Origin: Limnohabitans sp. Rim8
GTDB lineage: Bacteria; Pseudomonadota; Gammaproteobacteria; Burkholderiales; Burkholderiaceae_C
Length of the DNA: 37,081 bases
Direction: 5' to 3'
Assembly: GCA_945897465.1 (NCBI GenBank)
Contig: CAMDFK010000027.1
Location: 1-37,081 of the forward strand
Shown: positions 24,522 through 32,907 of the stretch, piece after piece
How positions within the stretch are numbered: position 1 is the stretch's first letter
Layout: the number at the start of each line of letters is the position of its first letter
The notes under the pieces: generated by a model
Seen by the model: the letters and a program-made list of their open reading frames with translations, nothing else
Database searches by the model: none
What the model was told of the DNA's origin: nothing
Translations under genes and position numbers: made by a program

Positions 24522-26219
24522 GTGGCACTGACGCACATCACCCTGCGCGACTTTGTGATCGTGCACGAACTGGCGCTGGACCTGAGCTCAGGCTTCAGTG
24601 TGTTGACGGGCGAGACCGGGGCGGGCAAATCGATTTTGATCGACGCTTTGCAGCTGGCTTTGGGGGCCCGCGCCGAATCGGGCGTGGTGCGCGAAGGCGC
24701 CAGCCGTTGCGAGGTGTGTGCCGAGTTCGAGCCCACACCCGCCATTGCGGCCTGGCTCGAACAAGCCGGTTTCGAAGCCAGCGCCAACTTGCTGCTGCGC
24801 CGCACCGTGGACACCACGGGCAAAAGCCGCGCCTGGATCAACGGCAGCCCCGCCACCGCCACGCAACTGCGCGAGCTGGGCGAGCAACTCCTCGACATCC
24901 ACGGCCAGCACGCTTGGCAAAGCCTGACCCGCCCAGACGCGGTGCGCGGCCTGCTCGACGCCTACGCGGGCATCGACACCCGCCCCCTCAAAACCGCTTG
25001 GCACGCTTGGCGGCAAGCCCAACAAAGCTTGGCCGATGCGCAGCAAGCGCAAAGTACCTTGGCCAACGAACGCGAGCGGCTGGCCTGGCAAATTGGCGAG
25101 CTGGAAAAGCTCAATCCGCAAGAAGACGAATGGCAGGAGCTCAGCATCCAGCACAGTCGGCTGGCCAACGCACAAGCCTTGATTGACGGGGCCAACCAAG
25201 GCACGCTGCTGCTGGAAGGCGATGAGGACGGCGGCGCTTTGCGCCAGCTGTCCCGCGCCATCCAGACCCTGCAGTCGCTCGGGCGGTATGAGCCCGAGTT
25301 CAACGCCTTGGCCGAGGTGTTGACCTCTGCCCAGGCCCAGGCCGAAGACGTGGCCCACAGCCTGCACGCCTATTTGCGCAAAACCGACCTGGACCCGGCC
25401 CAGCTGGCCCAGCTGGACGAGCGCATGGGCTTGTGGTTGTCCCTGGCCCGCCGTTACAAAAAAACCCCCGACGAACTGCCGCTGGCCTTGCTGGCTTGGC
25501 GCCAAGAGCTGGCCCTGCTCGATGCCGCCGCCGACCTGGATGCCCTGCAAAAAGCCGCCAACGCGGCCCAAACCGCCTGCACACAAGCGGCCAAAGCCGT
25601 CTCGCGCCAGCGCCAGCAAGCGGCCAAGCCCCTGGCCCAAGCGGTCAGCAGCGCCATGCAACAGTTGGGCATGCAAGGCGGCCGCTTTGAGGTGCAACTG
25701 CAAACGCTGGATGCACCTGCGCAACACGGCCTGGAAGAAGTGAGTTTTTTGGTGGCTGGGCATGAGGGCAGCACGCCCCGGCCCGTGGGCAAAGTCGCTT
25801 CAGGCGGTGAGCTCTCGCGCATCGCCTTGGCCATTGCGGTCACCACCAGCGAACTGGGCGAAGCCGGGACCTTGATCTTTGACGAGGTGGATTCGGGTGT
25901 GGGCGGCGCAGTGGCCGAAACCGTGGGCCGACTCATGAAACAGCTGGGCCAACACCGCCAGGTGCTGGCCGTGACCCACCTGCCCCAGGTGGCGGCCTGC
26001 GCCGACCACCACCTGCTGGTGAGCAAAGCCGCAGCCCAAGGCCAGGTCAGCAGCCAGGTGCGCGGCGTGAGCGGCGAAGAGCGCGTGGGTGAAATCGCCC
26101 GCATGTTGGGCGGCGAAAAGTTGTCCGCCACCACCTTGGCCCACGCCCGCGAAATGCTGGGCAGCCCAACACCCCAGCCGCTCACCCAACCCACTGGCCG
26201 CAAAGCCGCACAAAGCTGA
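24522..26219 (+). CDS. recN: DNA repair protein RecN
   Basis: A 565-residue SMC-like ATPase involved in double-strand-break repair. The N-terminal head has Walker [10 protein letters not shown] (about 30-38). The ABC signature region [12 protein letters not shown] and Walker [13 protein letters not shown] are in the C-terminal head, with a central antiparallel coiled coil rich in Ala, Gln and Leu (about 165-370). The start is GTG at 24522, three bases after the nadK stop; the N-terminal [19 protein letters not shown] matches the family from its first residue. The last residues ([13 protein letters not shown]) are a short low-complexity tail. rapZ begins two bases after the stop. Confidence 0.94.
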   Translation: MALTHITLRDFVIVHELALDLSSGFSVLTGETGAGKSILIDALQLALGARAESGVVREGASRCEVCAEFEPTPAIAAWLEQAGFEASANLLLRRTVDTTGKSRAWINGSPATATQLRELGEQLLDIHGQHAWQSLTRPDAVRGLLDAYAGIDTRPLKTAWHAWRQAQQSLADAQQAQSTLANERERLAWQIGELEKLNPQEDEWQELSIQHSRLANAQALIDGANQGTLLLEGDEDGGALRQLSRAIQTLQSLGRYEPEFNALAEVLTSAQAQAEDVAHSLHAYLRKTDLDPAQLAQLDERMGLWLSLARRYKKTPDELPLALLAWRQELALLDAAADLDALQKAANAAQTACTQAAKAVSRQRQQAAKPLAQAVSSAMQQLGMQGGRFEVQLQTLDAPAQHGLEEVSFLVAGHEGSTPRPVGKVASGGELSRIALAIAVTTSELGEAGTLIFDEVDSGVGGAVAETVGRLMKQLGQHRQVLAVTHLPQVAACADHHLLVSKAAAQGQVSSQVRGVSGEERVGEIARMLGGEKLSATTLAHAREMLGSPTPQPLTQPTGRKAAQS

Positions 26220-26221
26220 GC

Positions 26222-27079
26222 ATGGACATCATCCTCATCACCGGCATGTCCGGCTCCGGCAAATCGGTGGCGCTGCACGCGCTCGAAGACGCGGGCTATT
26301 ACTGTGTGGACAATTTACCGCCCGAGCTGCTCATCCCCTTCGTCAAACTCGAAGAACAGCACAAAGAGCAACGCCTGGCCATTGCGATCGATGTGCGCAG
26401 CGCCAATTCATTGCACCTGATGCCCGAGCAAATGAACCTGCTGCGCGACATGGGCATGTCGGTGAAATCGGTGTTTTTGGACGCCAACTCCGACACCTTG
26501 CAGCGGCGCTACTCCGAAACCCGGCGCAAGCACCCTTTGTCGGGTGGCAGCAAACCACAAAGCGACAAAGCGTTGCTGGAAACCATCCAGCTGGAGCGGG
26601 AACTGCTGTCCGATTTGCGTGAGCGGGCCCACGTCATCGACACCAGTTTGCTGCGCTCGGCCCAGCTGCAAACCTACATCAAGACCTTGGTCAGCGCCCC
26701 ATCGGCCCAATTAACGCTGGTCTTTGAATCCTTTGGCTTCAAGCGCGGCATCCCCAGCGATGCCGACTATGTGTTTGATGTGCGCATGCTGCCCAACCCG
26801 CATTACGAAAGCACACTGCGGCCGCTGACCGGGCGCGACGAACCGGTGCAGGCCTACCTGCGCCAGTCTGAAGAATTCATGCAAATGCAATCGCAAATCG
26901 AAGGTTTTCTGGGCCAATGGATTCCGGCCATCGAGCGCGACCACCGCAGCTACGTGACGGTGGCCATTGGCTGCACCGGAGGCCAGCACCGTTCGGTGTT
27001 CATGGTCGAGCAGCTGGTCCAAAACTTCAGCGCACGTTGGCTCACCCTCAAGCGCCACCGGGAGCTGGACGCGCTTTGA
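26222..27079 (+). CDS. rapZ: RNase adapter protein RapZ
   Basis: A 285-residue P-loop protein. Walker A is GMSGSGKSV (8-16), and the C-terminal domain carries [33 protein letters not shown] and [16 protein letters not shown], all signatures of the RapZ/YvcJ family. In E. coli RapZ delivers the small RNA GlmZ to RNase E to tune glucosamine-6-phosphate synthase; in other bacteria the role is less clear, and in many betaproteobacteria the gene lies near PTS/HPr kinase genes. Here it follows recN by two bases, so it is cotranscribed. Its GCGCTTTGA ending is repeated at 27112-27120. Confidence 0.92.
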   Translation: MDIILITGMSGSGKSVALHALEDAGYYCVDNLPPELLIPFVKLEEQHKEQRLAIAIDVRSANSLHLMPEQMNLLRDMGMSVKSVFLDANSDTLQRRYSETRRKHPLSGGSKPQSDKALLETIQLERELLSDLRERAHVIDTSLLRSAQLQTYIKTLVSAPSAQLTLVFESFGFKRGIPSDADYVFDVRMLPNPHYESTLRPLTGRDEPVQAYLRQSEEFMQMQSQIEGFLGQWIPAIERDHRSYVTVAIGCTGGQHRSVFMVEQLVQNFSARWLTLKRHRELDAL

Positions 27080-27089
27080 GCCGCAGCGC

Positions 27090-27114
27090 GTTCACACCGC
27101 GTGTTCACACCGCG
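27090..27114. repeat. Tandem 12-bp direct repeat
   Basis: GTTCACACCGCG occurs at 27090-27101 and 27103-27114, separated by one base, between the convergent rapZ and tetR-type genes. The second copy covers the tetR-type stop codon. It may be a slippage duplication; no function is apparent. Confidence 0.6.
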
Positions 27115-27746
27115 CTTTGACCCAGGCCCTTTTCCAGCATGCCAATCACTTCGTCGGCAAAAGCTGCATAGCTGATCGGCCCGCCCGGGCGCAACCAAGT
27201 GAAGGTCCAGTTGATCATGCCCAGCAACATCATGGTCAGCGCCGTCTGGTTGGTGGGGGTCAGGCGCTCGGGGTAGGCGCGTTTCATGAAACGGGTCATG
27301 GCGGCCACGATGTCGCGCTGTCGGTTCAGGATGAGTTCACGCGGTGACACAAGGCCAGAGCTCAGGGCCAGATCGGGCTCATCGCTCAAAAACTGCGTGT
27401 CGTTGAGCAACGCCGCATGCCGTGTGGCGGAGGTTTCGTATTCCTGCAAAAACGCCCGAACCAGTTCGTGCAATGTGGCCCGGTCGTCCAGGTCCTTGCG
27501 CTGGGCGTTGGCCTCGGTTTGTGCGATCACCGCCAGCAAGCGCTGGGTGTGGCGGTCGAGCAGGTCAAACAAAATCGCCTCTTTGCTGCCGTAGTAGTGG
27601 TACAGCCGCGCCTTGGAGGTGCCGCAGGCCGCAGCGATCTCGTTCATGCTGGCGGCCGGGTAACTGCGCTGGGCAAAACATTGCGCGGCGATGTCGAGGA
27701 TCGCGTCGCGCTTGATGTCGTGGGTTGCGGATTTGGGTCTGGCCAT
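27105..27746 (-). CDS. TetR/AcrR family transcriptional regulator
   Basis: A 213-residue regulator. The N-terminal helix-turn-helix DNA-binding domain runs from RDAILDIAAQCFAQRSYPAA through SMNEIAAACGTSKARLYHYYGSKEAILFDLL (about residues 14-64, quoted here in pieces: MNEIAAACGTSKARLYHYY is the recognition part). The rest is an all-helical ligand-binding domain resembling the TetR_C subfamily often linked to fatty-acid or acyl-CoA genes. It lies 12 bp after the 5-formyl-THF cyclo-ligase gene on the same strand and is probably cotranscribed. Ligand and targets are unknown; no clear palindrome was found next to it. Confidence 0.87.
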   Translation of the reverse strand: MARPKSATHDIKRDAILDIAAQCFAQRSYPAASMNEIAAACGTSKARLYHYYGSKEAILFDLLDRHTQRLLAVIAQTEANAQRKDLDDRATLHELVRAFLQEYETSATRHAALLNDTQFLSDEPDLALSSGLVSPRELILNRQRDIVAAMTRFMKRAYPERLTPTNQTALTMMLLGMINWTFTWLRPGGPISYAAFADEVIGMLEKGLGQSAV

Positions 27747-27758
27747 GTCTTTCGGGCC

Positions 27759-28343
27759 TCAAACCGGCCACACCACCCCGTTGTCATTCAGGATCGCATC
27801 CAGGGGCTCATCGTGGTCTTCGGGCTCCAGATCGTCCAGAAAACCGTGGGTGTAGCCCAGGCCAACGGTGTAGGGCTTGGGCTGCAAAGTGGCCAGGGTG
27901 CGGTCGTAAAAGCCGCCGCCGTAACCCAATCGGTAGCCGCCAATGCCGTAACCCACACAGGGCACAAACAGCAAGCTGGGCACGATGACCTCGGTGTCCT
28001 TGGGCTTGGGAATGCCGTAAGCGTCCTCTTCCATCGGGCAGCCGGGGTACCAGGTGTGGAAGGTCAGAGTTTTGTGCTGTTTGTTGACCACCGGCAGGCC
28101 AATTTGGCGACGCTGGGGCTCGCCATGCAGCTCGCCGTCTTCTTTCCATCGGTGCAAGGCGGGGAGCGGGTCAAACTCGCCCTTGATGGGCCAATAAGCA
28201 CCAATGACCCTGTCCGGGCGGTCAAACAGCCAAATGCGCATGACGCGTTGCAAGGCTTCGGCCCGCGCCAGGCGGTCCGGATGGTTCAACCTTTCTTCCA
28301 CCAAGGCTTTTCTCAAGGCGCGTTTTGCTTCGGCTTTGTCCAT
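27759..28343 (-). CDS. 5-formyltetrahydrofolate cyclo-ligase
   Basis: A 194-residue enzyme that converts 5-formyl-THF to 5,10-methenyl-THF using ATP, returning a storage form of folate to one-carbon metabolism. Motifs are MDKAEAKRALRKALVEERL at the N-terminus, YWPIKGEFD, and the family signature VPCVGYGIGGYRLGYGGGFYDR near the C-terminus (the GYGGGFYDR core binds ATP). The frame is open to 28526, but those codons overlap the divergent slt gene; ATG 28343 gives the family length. Only nine bases separate its start codon from that of slt on the other strand. Confidence 0.92.
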   Translation of the reverse strand: MDKAEAKRALRKALVEERLNHPDRLARAEALQRVMRIWLFDRPDRVIGAYWPIKGEFDPLPALHRWKEDGELHGEPQRRQIGLPVVNKQHKTLTFHTWYPGCPMEEDAYGIPKPKDTEVIVPSLLFVPCVGYGIGGYRLGYGGGFYDRTLATLQPKPYTVGLGYTHGFLDDLEPEDHDEPLDAILNDNGVVWPV

Positions 28344-28352
28344 AATCGACCC

Positions 28353-30329
28353 ATGAAATTCAGATGCATTTTGACACTGCTGAGCGCCATCGCCATGACA
28401 GGCCTGTGGGGCGGATCTGCCCAAGCCCAAAACCGAGGCGACGAGGTGCTGCTGGAGATGCACCAAGCCTTTCGCAAAAAAGACACCCACCGCCTGACTG
28501 CTCTGCTGCCCCAGGCCCGTGGCCATGTGCTGGAGCCCCTGGCCGCCTACTGGGACATCCGGGCCCGACTAGAGACCGCATCCAGCACTGACATCCGCAG
28601 TTTTTTGAACACCTACGCGGGCAGCTACTACGAAGACCGTTTGCGCAACGACTGGCTGCTGCAGTTGGGCAAGCGCCACGATTGGGCCACTTTCACTGCC
28701 GAATACCCACGCTTTCGCATGCGTGACGACCGAGAGGTGCGCTGCTATGCCCTGGCCACCGAAGCCATGAACAGCAAAGTGGATGTGGCCGAAGAAGCGC
28801 TGCGGCTTTGGTACGCGCAGCGCGAGCCCGATGACGGCTGCGCTTACCTGGCCGAGCACCTGCACTCGGGCCGTCAGATCCAGGCGCTGGACCTGTGGCG
28901 CAAAGCCCGCATCGCCATGGACGCCAACCGCCCCCGCGCGGCGCAAGTGGCCGTTGACATCGAGGCGCCCCGCCTGTCCGAGCAAGTGAAACTGATCCAC
29001 GCGGACCCGGCCAAATACCTGGACAAACGCATCTTGGCCATCACCCGCAGCCGCAAAGAGCTGGCTGTGCTGGCCCTGATCCGGCTGGCCGCAAAAGACC
29101 CGGACCATGCCGCGGATTTGCTCAGCAAACGCTGGGCCATTCAGCTGAGCCCCGAAGAGCGCAACTGGACCTGGGGCGTGATCGGCAAACAAGCCGCCCA
29201 AAAACTGCAAGACAACGCCGCCAGTCACTTTGCCAAGGTGCAAAAAGACAGCGACCTGAACGACGACTTGCTGGCCTGGAAAGTGCGTGCCGCCTTGCGC
29301 CAAAGCCAATGGCCTCAGGTGCTGAGCGCCACCCAAGCCATGAGCGCCGACGCCCGCAAAGACCCCACCTGGATCTATTGGCGTGCGCGTGCCCTGCTGA
29401 GCGCGGCCCAGAACGAAGCCCAACGGCAGGAAGGCCAAAGCCTCTTGCGCCAAATCGCAGGCGTGCGTGGGTTTTATGAGCAACTGGCGCTGGAAGACCT
29501 GGGCCAGGCCATCACCGTGCCCGAGCGCCCCACAGCGCTCACCCCACAAGAAAAAGCCGATGCCCTGGTCAACCCGGGTTTGCAACGCGCCCTGTACGCC
29601 ATCCAGATCGGTCTGCGCCCTGAAGGTAACCGTGAGTGGAACTACAGCACCAATTTGCACACACCCGGCGGCATGAACGACCGCGAGCTGCTGGCTGCGG
29701 CAGACCTGGCTTGCCAGCGCCATGTGTGGGACCGCTGCATCAACACCAGCGAACGCACCAAGGACGTCATCGACTTTGACCAGCGCTTTCCCCTGCCGCT
29801 GCGCGAGACGGTGTTGCGCCGCGCTGGCGACATCCGGCTCGACCCGGCGTATGTGTACGGCCTGATCCGTCAGGAAAGCCGCTTCATCATGGACGCCCGC
29901 TCGCATGTGGGGGCTTCGGGTCTGATGCAAGTCATGCCCGCCACCGCCAAATGGACCGCCAAAAAAATCGGCTTGACCCATTTCACCCCAGACCAGATCA
30001 CCGACCGCGAGGTGAACGTGGCCATTGGCACGGGCTACCTGAAAATGGTGCTGGATGATTTTGAAGGCTCCATGCCCATGGCCACCGCCGCCTACAACGC
30101 GGGACCTGGCCGACCACGCGCATGGCGCAACGGCCCGGTGCTGGATGCGGCCATCTGGGCGGAAAACATCCCGTTTTTGGAAACGCGCGACTACGTCAAG
30201 AAGGTGCTCTCCAACACCACCAACTACGCCGCCATCTTGACGCGCCAACCGCAGTCACTCAAAGCCCGATTGGGGACCGTGGGGCCACGCACTTCCCCCA
30301 TCGCTGAGGTGAATACAAATTTGCCTTGA
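28353..30329 (+). CDS. slt: Soluble lytic murein transglycosylase
   Basis: A 658-residue periplasmic enzyme that cleaves peptidoglycan with 1,6-anhydro ring formation. A signal peptide is evident (MKFRCILTLLSAIAMTGLWG, likely cleaved after AQA at about 26). The middle is a helical superhelix of Slt70 type. The C-terminal SLT domain has catalytic Glu508 in IRQESRF, then GASGLMQVMPATA and ATAAYNAGPGR. Upstream codons in the same frame to 27417 overlap two minus-strand genes and are discarded. A -10-like CATAAT (28341-28346) ends six bases before ATG 28353 and no Shine-Dalgarno is seen, so the mRNA could be leaderless. Confidence 0.92.
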   Translation: MKFRCILTLLSAIAMTGLWGGSAQAQNRGDEVLLEMHQAFRKKDTHRLTALLPQARGHVLEPLAAYWDIRARLETASSTDIRSFLNTYAGSYYEDRLRNDWLLQLGKRHDWATFTAEYPRFRMRDDREVRCYALATEAMNSKVDVAEEALRLWYAQREPDDGCAYLAEHLHSGRQIQALDLWRKARIAMDANRPRAAQVAVDIEAPRLSEQVKLIHADPAKYLDKRILAITRSRKELAVLALIRLAAKDPDHAADLLSKRWAIQLSPEERNWTWGVIGKQAAQKLQDNAASHFAKVQKDSDLNDDLLAWKVRAALRQSQWPQVLSATQAMSADARKDPTWIYWRARALLSAAQNEAQRQEGQSLLRQIAGVRGFYEQLALEDLGQAITVPERPTALTPQEKADALVNPGLQRALYAIQIGLRPEGNREWNYSTNLHTPGGMNDRELLAAADLACQRHVWDRCINTSERTKDVIDFDQRFPLPLRETVLRRAGDIRLDPAYVYGLIRQESRFIMDARSHVGASGLMQVMPATAKWTAKKIGLTHFTPDQITDREVNVAIGTGYLKMVLDDFEGSMPMATAAYNAGPGRPRAWRNGPVLDAAIWAENIPFLETRDYVKKVLSNTTNYAAILTRQPQSLKARLGTVGPRTSPIAEVNTNLP

Positions 30330-30373
30330 AGGCAGCAGAGCCCCCAGCCACGCCATGGCCGGGCGCGCACCCC

Positions 30374-30679
30374 TCACCCAGCAGCTGAGGCAGGCCCCAG
30401 CAACTCGTCCAAATTGGCCTTGATTTTTTGTTCAATCTTGCCGCTGTAGGCCCCCAGCAAAAAACCCAGTTTCAGCTGCAGATCAAACCGAGTTTCGGTC
30501 ACCTTCAGCTCGCCACTCACCCCGCTGCGGGCAAAGCGCATCAGGTCAACAGCCTCACCGGGTTCTGACTCGCAGCTCATGCCCCACTCCTGCTCGGCTT
30601 GCTCGCGCCAGCGATCGGCCACGGCGCGCGCACCCGCCAGGCCTAGGGTGTGCTCGCGTTCGATCTTGAGTTCAGGCAT
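30374..30679 (-). CDS. Polyhydroxyalkanoic acid system family protein
   Basis: A 101-residue protein of the PHA-granule-region family: PELKIEREHTLGLAGARAVA at the N-terminus, then DRWREQAEQEWGMSCESEPG and a central strand pattern DLMRFARSGVSGELKVTETRFDLQLKLGFLLGAY, ending with a helical KIEQKIKANLDELL. Family members occur near PHA synthesis or granule genes, and their biochemical role is not established. The start codon lies inside the end of the molybdopterin oxidoreductase gene (8-base overlap), so the two are translationally coupled. No PHA synthase or phasin gene is in this window. Confidence 0.8.
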   Translation of the reverse strand: MPELKIEREHTLGLAGARAVADRWREQAEQEWGMSCESEPGEAVDLMRFARSGVSGELKVTETRFDLQLKLGFLLGAYSGKIEQKIKANLDELLGPASAAG

Positions 30680-32762
30680 GGGGCGCTTTCTGGGCTTGAC
30701 GGGCAGCGAATTCGGGATCCAAAGACACGTCCACCAAACAGTCGTAAAACACGGGCGCTCGGCCCAAGTCGGTCAGGTGCTGGCTGGTCAACTCGTTCAC
30801 ATTGGTGCCGTTCAGGCCCAGCTTGCGCCACCAAATGCCCAAGCCATGGACCACACCGGGCCGAGCACGCTGGTTCAAGCGCGCTTTGCAGTGGTAAGTG
30901 CCCCGGTCGTTGAACACACGCACCACCGCGCCGTCGGCAATGCCTCGCTGGGCCGCATCTTCGGGGTGCATCTCCAGCACCGGCTCGGCCTCGATGTCGC
31001 GCAGGCTTTGCACGTTGACGAAGGTGGAGTTGAGGAAGTTGCGTGCAGGCGGCGAAATCATGGCCAGCGGATAGCGGCCACCCGGCGCGGCCAGCTCGTA
31101 ATTGGGCAAGTGGTCCGGCAAACCGTCCAGGCCCTGATCGGCCAGGCGCTGGCTGAAAAACTCGCAGCGGCCCGAAGGTGTAGGAAAGCCGCCCTGCGCA
31201 AACGGCGCGTCGGGCACGGGCAAAGAGGCGAAGCCATGCTCAAGCAGCTGCTCAAAGTCTTTCTCGTCGCCGATGGCGCTGCGGCACAGGCTTTCGTCGC
31301 TTTCGGCAAAACACGCGTCGTCAAAACCGATGCGGGCCGCCAGCGCCCGGAAGATGTCGGTGTTGGTGCGTGCACCGCCCACGGGCGCAATGGCTGGGCG
31401 GTTGAGCAACACATCGGTGTGGCCGTAGCTGGTGTGGATGTCCCAGTGCTCCAACTGCGTGGTGGCGGGCAAAATGAAATCGGCGTAGTCGGCCGTGTCG
31501 GTCTGAAAATGCTCCAGCACCACGGTGAACAGGTCTTCGCGGCCAAAACCCTGCACCACTTTGCCCGACTCGGGAGCCACGGCCACTGGGTTGCTGTTGT
31601 AGACGATCAAGGCCTCGATTTGGGGGCCGAATGCGGGTGATGCTGGGCGCATCAAATCGTCGCCAATGGTGCTCATGTTGATGGTGCGAGGACGCCGCTC
31701 GCCCAGCAAATCGGGCCGCTGCAAAGCCGCTCGCCGTACCGGAAAGTGCCCCGAGCTGCTGAGCAAAACCCCGCCCGCACGGTGCCGCCAAGCGCCCGTG
31801 AGCGCAGGCAAGCAAGCAATGGCCCGAGCCGCGTTGCCGCCCCCACGCACGCGCTGCATGCCGTAGTTCAGGCGAATGGCGGCGGGCTGGGTGGTGCCCC
31901 AGTCACGGGCCAATTGGCGCACTTGTTCAACCGGCACGCCGCACACCTCGGCCGCCCGCTCGGGCGGCCATTGCAAAGCGCGGGCCTTCAGGGCGTCCCA
32001 GCCCAGGGTGTAGCGGTCGATGTAGTCTTGGTCCAACCAGCCGTGCACGATCAACTCGTGCATGAGGGCCAGCGCCAGCGCGGCATCGGTGCCGGGGCGC
32101 AGGGCGATGTGTTCGTGGCATTTTTCGGCCGTCTCGCTGCGCCGGGGGTCAATGCAGACCAGCTTGGCCCCATTGCGCTTGGCTTCTTGCGCAATGCGCC
32201 AAAAGTGCAGATTGCTGCCAATCGAGTTACTGCCCCAAATGACGATCAGCTTGGATTCGGCAAAAAACTCGTTCTTCATGCCCACCTTGTTGCCCAAGGT
32301 CTGCGTCAGGGCTTCGGCCCCGGCCGAGGCGCAAATCGTGCGGTCCAGCAGCGATGCGCCCAGCTGGTGGAAAAACCGCGCCGCGATCGACTCACTTTGC
32401 ACCAGGCCCATGGTGCCCGCGTAGCTGTAGGGCAAGATGGCCTGCGGGTCGCGTGCGGCGATGGTTTTCAGCCGGGCGGCAATGGCGTCCAGGGCTTCGT
32501 CCCAGCTGACCGTTTCAAATTGGCCCGAACCCTTGGGGCCGACCCGGCGCAGGGGTTGCAGCAAGCGGTCGGGGTGGTAGGTGCGCTCGGCGTAGCGCGA
32601 GACCTTGGTGCACAACACGCCGTCGGTGGGCGCGTGCGCCGGATTGCCCTGCACTTTGGTGGCGCGGCCGTTTTCAACGGTCGTGAGCAAAGCACAGGTG
32701 TCGGGGCAATCGTGCGGACAAGCGCCACGCACGGTCTGGGGGGCCAAAAGGGAGTCGGTCAT
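30672..32762 (-). CDS. Molybdopterin-dependent oxidoreductase (DMSO reductase family)
   Basis: A 696-residue protein. A [4Fe-4S] motif is at the N-terminus, C-x3-C-x3-C-x27-C (Cys15, 19, 23, 51; CPHDCPDTC and GVLC). Later come molybdopterin-binding segments such as IWGSNSIGSNLHFW, CIDPRRSETAEKC and YNSNPVAVAPES, and a C-terminal dinucleotide-binding beta-barrel domain (EMHPEDAAQRGIADGAVVRV). The molybdenum ligand may be Cys144 or Ser146 in TICASAG; this is not certain. No twin-arginine signal is visible, so it should be cytoplasmic, and no electron-transfer subunit is adjacent. The substrate is unknown. It is divergent from the amidohydrolase at 32908. Confidence 0.86.
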   Translation of the reverse strand: MTDSLLAPQTVRGACPHDCPDTCALLTTVENGRATKVQGNPAHAPTDGVLCTKVSRYAERTYHPDRLLQPLRRVGPKGSGQFETVSWDEALDAIAARLKTIAARDPQAILPYSYAGTMGLVQSESIAARFFHQLGASLLDRTICASAGAEALTQTLGNKVGMKNEFFAESKLIVIWGSNSIGSNLHFWRIAQEAKRNGAKLVCIDPRRSETAEKCHEHIALRPGTDAALALALMHELIVHGWLDQDYIDRYTLGWDALKARALQWPPERAAEVCGVPVEQVRQLARDWGTTQPAAIRLNYGMQRVRGGGNAARAIACLPALTGAWRHRAGGVLLSSSGHFPVRRAALQRPDLLGERRPRTINMSTIGDDLMRPASPAFGPQIEALIVYNSNPVAVAPESGKVVQGFGREDLFTVVLEHFQTDTADYADFILPATTQLEHWDIHTSYGHTDVLLNRPAIAPVGGARTNTDIFRALAARIGFDDACFAESDESLCRSAIGDEKDFEQLLEHGFASLPVPDAPFAQGGFPTPSGRCEFFSQRLADQGLDGLPDHLPNYELAAPGGRYPLAMISPPARNFLNSTFVNVQSLRDIEAEPVLEMHPEDAAQRGIADGAVVRVFNDRGTYHCKARLNQRARPGVVHGLGIWWRKLGLNGTNVNELTSQHLTDLGRAPVFYDCLVDVSLDPEFAARQAQKAPHA

Positions 32763-32871
32763 GGGGCGCTAAAAAAAGAAATGGCTGGCTGGGAGAGCGG
32801 ATTCGGTCTCATTGTGGCCCAAACACACCCCTGCGAGGGCGGTCCGTTTGTCCCCCATGTGCGCGGGGGTG

Positions 32872-32901
32872 TTGGCAATCCCCCTCAAGTGTGGCTAGAC
32901 T
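32872..32901 (+). promoter_or_regulatory. Promoter candidate for the M20D amidohydrolase row
   Basis: TTGGCA (32872-32877) and TAGACT (32896-32901) are 18 bp apart. The -10 ends six bases before ATG 32908 and no Shine-Dalgarno is seen, so transcription may begin at the start codon itself. Confidence 0.45.
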
Positions 32902-32907
32902 GTACCC

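Noticed and set aside
27417-28352. 312-codon N-terminal extension of slt
   Set aside because: It overlaps the TetR-type and cyclo-ligase genes on the other strand; a signal peptide begins exactly at 28353.
28569-30248. 559-codon minus-strand frame opposite slt
   Set aside because: It is a shadow of the transglycosylase gene; the translation is low-complexity and resembles nothing recognised.
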